From: Xanthobacter autotrophicus
GTDB taxonomy: Bacteria > Pseudomonadota > Alphaproteobacteria > Rhizobiales > Xanthobacteraceae
NCBI RefSeq assembly: GCF_043194295.1
Contig: NZ_JBAFVK010000007.1
Strand: one strand, 5' to 3'
DNA length: 64,000 bases
Positions 61,994 to 64,000 of this stretch are shown here, one piece after another (position 1 is the stretch's first letter; the number at the start of each line of letters is the position of its first letter). The notes under the pieces were generated by a model. That model made no database searches and was not told the DNA's origin. It was given only the letters and a program-made list of their open reading frames with translations. The position numbers and the translations under genes were made by a program.

Positions 61994-62248
61994 ATGAATG
62001 CGTTGGCGAAGATTGATCAATCGCAATCCGAACGGCAGCATGACGACGTTCTCATCCATGTCCGCTTTCATCCGAGCGCGGAAATATTCACCATCGATGC
62101 AAAGCCTGATGAGCTGAGCCAGAGAGATTGGTTCAATCGGCTCTACATGGGCGTGCCGCAGCACTACCAGACGCTGGCGAATGGCCGCGGCTTCTTCCGC
62201 ATTCCCCGCATGACGTTCGAGGCTTTGCGGAGCCAGGGCGCGGCCTGA
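61994..62248 (+). CDS. Small protein of unknown function, predicted Mo-repressed
   Basis: An 84-residue soluble protein not assigned to a named family. It opens MNALAKIDQSQSERQHDDVLIHVRFHPSAEIFTIDAKPDELSQRDWFNRLY and ends GVPQHYQTLANGRGFFRIPRMTFEALRSQGAA. Two strands followed by a WFxxLY helix and a G-R-G-x-F-R-I-P motif give it the look of a small adaptor. A Mo-box overlaps its promoter and a CCGGAGACG ribosome site precedes the ATG. The neighbourhood (modE, then a nifH-like gene) suggests a role in molybdenum or nitrogenase control; this is inference from context only. Confidence 0.75.
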   Translation: MNALAKIDQSQSERQHDDVLIHVRFHPSAEIFTIDAKPDELSQRDWFNRLYMGVPQHYQTLANGRGFFRIPRMTFEALRSQGAA

Positions 62249-62406
62249 GCTTGCGCATCTGCACTTTCACGGCGTCAACTGACATATAATGGCGAGGGCA
62301 ATCGCTCTCGGCCTGCCAGATGCCCGGGGATCATGATCCGCCCGGCGGATGGGAAACATTCTCTCTCCTTCACCATCCCTGGACGGTCAGATGATCCACG
62401 GTGCTG

Positions 62407-62440
62407 TCACGCCTGAGGCTGGGGCCAGCCTCAGGCGTGA
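62407..62440. terminator. Perfect 16-bp inverted repeat between converging genes
   Basis: TCACGCCTGAGGCTGG (62407-62422) and its exact complement CCAGCCTCAGGCGTGA (62425-62440) with two bases between; GCTGTC/GACAGC extend it with a bulge. It sits between the small gene and modE, which converge, so it is probably a bidirectional terminator without T runs. Its perfection leaves room for another role. Confidence 0.65.
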
Positions 62441-62497
62441 GGACGACAGCGGCACGGCCCGATCCTGAAAACGGCAGGTTCAAGTTCATTTCCCGCG

Positions 62498-63289
62498 CTA
62501 ATCCACCGCGATGATAACTTGCGATGTATTGAAGAAGGCGCATGCCGTCGCGCCGACCTTCAGCTCCAGGTCATCGGCACCATCCCTTGTGACGATCGAA
62601 GTCAGCGTCTTGCCGCCGCCAAGATCGAGCACGATCTCGGAATTGACCCCGCCGTCGATACGCTCCAGCACCGTGCCTTCGATGCAGTTTGGGGTGGACA
62701 GGGTCAGGCCCGGTGTCGGCCGCGCCAGCATGACGAAAGACGCCTTGACCAAGGCGACCGCCTCGCGCCCCACAGCAATGCCGAGATCATCGGCACTTTC
62801 GTTGGTGATCACCGCCACGATGGAGTGGACGGGCGAAACCTTCAGCACAACCTCGACATTCACCGGGGCCCGGCGAACTTCTGCGACCGTGCAATGGAAC
62901 ACATTGCGCGCGCTCGTCTTCATGGCCACGCTCCAGAACAGCAGATCGGTCGGCCCATCCAGACCCTCTTCGGAAATGAGCGTGGAGATGCGCGAGAGCT
63001 TGTCCTCCAGCCGCCGGAACGCGGCGATGAGCCGGTGCCCTTCTTCAGTCAGCACCGCGCCGCCGCCGCGCCGTCCACCCGCCTTGGTGACAAGCACTTG
63101 GCGCGGCATCAGATTGTTGATGGAAGAGACCGCATCCCAAGCGGTCTTGTAGCTGAAGCCAAGGACCCGCGCCGCCTCGGTGATGCTCCCGTGCTGGGCC
63201 ACCGCTTCCAGAATCGCGATCCGGTCGCGGCCAACCAGGAGGCGACCACCGCTGCGCAAGGCGAGCATCGCGTCGATCTTGTCCGCCAT
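62498..63289 (-). CDS. modE: Molybdate-responsive regulator ModE, with two TOBE domains
   Basis: A 263-residue regulator. The N-terminal winged HTH (residues about 18-80: GRDRIAILEAVAQHGSITEAARVLGFSYKTAWDAVSSIN) is followed by KAGGRRGGGAVLTEEG, the ModE signature. Two Mop/TOBE domains (about 125-190 and 195-263) each begin with an SARN-like molybdate motif (KTSARNVFHCTVAEV first). Mo-ModE usually represses molybdate uptake and alternative nitrogenase genes and can activate others. Mo-box-like sites occur at 61927-61955 and 63686-63710, with a weaker one at 63448-63464 in its own upstream region. No modABC is adjacent. Confidence 0.94.
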   Translation of the reverse strand: MADKIDAMLALRSGGRLLVGRDRIAILEAVAQHGSITEAARVLGFSYKTAWDAVSSINNLMPRQVLVTKAGGRRGGGAVLTEEGHRLIAAFRRLEDKLSRISTLISEEGLDGPTDLLFWSVAMKTSARNVFHCTVAEVRRAPVNVEVVLKVSPVHSIVAVITNESADDLGIAVGREAVALVKASFVMLARPTPGLTLSTPNCIEGTVLERIDGGVNSEIVLDLGGGKTLTSIVTRDGADDLELKVGATACAFFNTSQVIIAVD

Positions 63290-63522
63290 TCACACGCTCT
63301 CCCCGCGCGCTTCCACTCCCGCATCACGCCCGGCACGCCAGGACAGCGGGCTGCGGAAAGCCCCTCATTCAGGCGCAGCCTATCACACACCGTGCCATGT
63401 GGGGCCGCCCGCCCGCTCGGCCCACCGGGATATGGGCTCTCCTGGTGATATATTGAATTTATATGGAATGCCTCCAAATCTCGCATCCCTCCTATCTATG
63501 GAAGCTCTCCAGAACACTCTAT

Positions 63523-63538
63523 TGTATTATTTGCGACA
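63523..63538. promoter_or_regulatory. NifA upstream activator element
   Basis: TGTATTATTTGCGACA is an exact TGT-N10-ACA match, flanked as TTGT...ACAA. It lies about 335 bases upstream of the -24/-12 promoter, farther than the common 80-150 bases but within the reach of DNA looping. Confidence 0.55.
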
Positions 63539-63685
63539 ATGGCGCTGTGCGCTTCCCAACACCGAACGTTCCGACGCGATCGCCAATACACCCGTTCGAA
63601 AAAGCGTCGGCGCCCAAACCACCCGACCGGCTTCGGCGCGCGGACCCCATCCGGGCGCCGGAAGCAAAGGCAGACGGTAGAGGAT

Positions 63686-63710
63686 ATCGATATAATCGCA
63701 TTATATATCG
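63686..63710. promoter_or_regulatory. Mo-box-like inverted repeat upstream of nifH
   Basis: ATCGATATAAT (63686-63696) and TATATATCG (63702-63710) are separated by 5 bases and fit the ModE box ATCGNTATATA-N6-TATATAACGAT with few mismatches. The core CGATATAAT-CGC-ATTATATATCG is a near palindrome. It lies between the NifA element and the sigma-54 promoter. Confidence 0.6.
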
Positions 63711-63872
63711 CGACCCGACACAGCTGCGCCCGCGTTCGATTTTCCATCACATTGAAATCATTATAATTCTGCAACCCACCTGCACGCAGCCCCATCGCAC
63801 GCCCGTCGAACGGCGACATTTCGCGACCGGATTTTTGCGAATGCTGAATAGAGTTGGCCGCCGCTCGCCAAA

Positions 63873-63888
63873 TGGCACTTCTCTTGCT
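63873..63888 (+). promoter_or_regulatory. Sigma-54 (-24/-12) promoter of the nifH-like gene
   Basis: TGGCACTTCTCTTGCT matches TGGCAC-N5-TTGCT exactly. It is about 90 bases upstream of the nifH-like start codon. Confidence 0.92.
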
Positions 63889-63979
63889 GTGAAGCTCCAA
63901 GCATCCCGCCGCACAGACCTTTTCGGATACCCGGACCAGCGTGGCCGGCGGCGACGGATGCTCTCATCAGGAGAGAAGC

Positions 63980-64000
63980 ATGGGCCTGCGACAGATCGCA
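63980..64000 (+). CDS. nifH: Start of a nifH-like nitrogenase iron-protein gene, cut by window end
   Basis: Only seven codons are visible: MGLRQIA. Mo-nitrogenase iron proteins of alphaproteobacteria begin MSxLRQIAFYGKGG, so the match is good though short; AnfH proteins start differently (MTRKIAIYG). GGAGAGA lies 3 bases before the ATG. The sigma-54 promoter and NifA element upstream make a nitrogenase gene very likely. Whether it belongs to the Mo or to an alternative system cannot be settled from seven residues. Confidence 0.75.

Larger units (their letters stand above)
63290..63979. other. modE-nifH divergent control region
   Basis: About 690 bases with no convincing gene. The segment is much richer in A+T than the window average and holds a weak Mo-box-like element (ATATA/TATAT arms, 63448-63464), a NifA-type element, a better Mo-box and a sigma-54 promoter, each listed or discussed separately. 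Confidence 0.65.

Overview
The window is GC-rich, densely coded DNA from an alphaproteobacterium, most likely a nitrogen-fixing member of the Hyphomicrobiales close to Xanthobacter or Azorhizobium. This rests on several independent features: a eukaryote-type glutamine synthetase II divergent from a GstI-like (DUF2735) gene, a class II (CP4-like) EPSP synthase, a FYDLN-acid (TIGR02300-type) protein, TAXI-type TRAP transport, a two-TOBE ModE, and at the right edge the first seven codons of a nifH-like gene behind a textbook sigma-54 promoter. The species call is inference. No phage, plasmid, transposase or CRISPR signature was seen.

Layout. 0-9 kb: end of a UbiB/AarF kinase-like gene, two envelope proteins, a TetR-controlled RND efflux operon with twin operator-like repeats, and a DUF1348-TetR module. 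9-12 kb: complete methionine importer metNIQ. 12-16 kb: tam, then glnII with a sigma-54 promoter, facing gstI. 16-25 kb: a probable organosulfur scavenging cluster (two FMN-dependent LLM monooxygenases, a SfnB/DszC-like flavoprotein, a nitroreductase, a second MetQ-like binding protein lacking its own permease and ATPase, and a divergent aldo/keto reductase). 25-29 kb: TAXI-TRAP importer with DUF1850 partner. 29-35 kb: IclR (PcaR-type) regulator divergent from pcaF-catC-pcaI-pcaJ-pcaD, the lower beta-ketoadipate pathway including the catechol-branch enzyme CatC. 35-42 kb: membrane sulfatase-fold transferase, bioB, and a two-component group (PDC-type kinase, stand-alone receiver, receiver-MarR regulator). 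42-48 kb: two identical tRNA-Ala(GGC), FYDLN protein, aroA-cmk, several small housekeeping genes. 48-53 kb: ArsR-DUF2892-RND system and tRNA-Ala(CGC). 54-62 kb: cardiolipin synthase, a choloylglycine-hydrolase-like enzyme, a decaying FUSC/outer-membrane-factor pump, MarC and VIT1 membrane proteins. 62-64 kb: a molybdenum/nitrogen-fixation control region.

The most interesting part is the right end. An 84-codon gene of unrecognised family sits behind a sigma-70-like promoter overlapped by a good ModE (Mo-box) match. It is followed by a perfect 16-bp inverted repeat, then modE, and then a nifH-like gene whose upstream region holds a NifA-type TGT-N10-ACA element, a second Mo-box-like inverted repeat and a -24/-12 promoter. 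This predicts a Mo-responsive gene set around modE, including an uncharacterised small protein. Other points worth checking are the PcaU-like operator geometry at the pca operon, the glnII/gstI divergent pair, the amber codon and 5' truncation in the FUSC pump genes, and a dispersed repeat family with core CAAGCCCGCGCGGCGCTTG.
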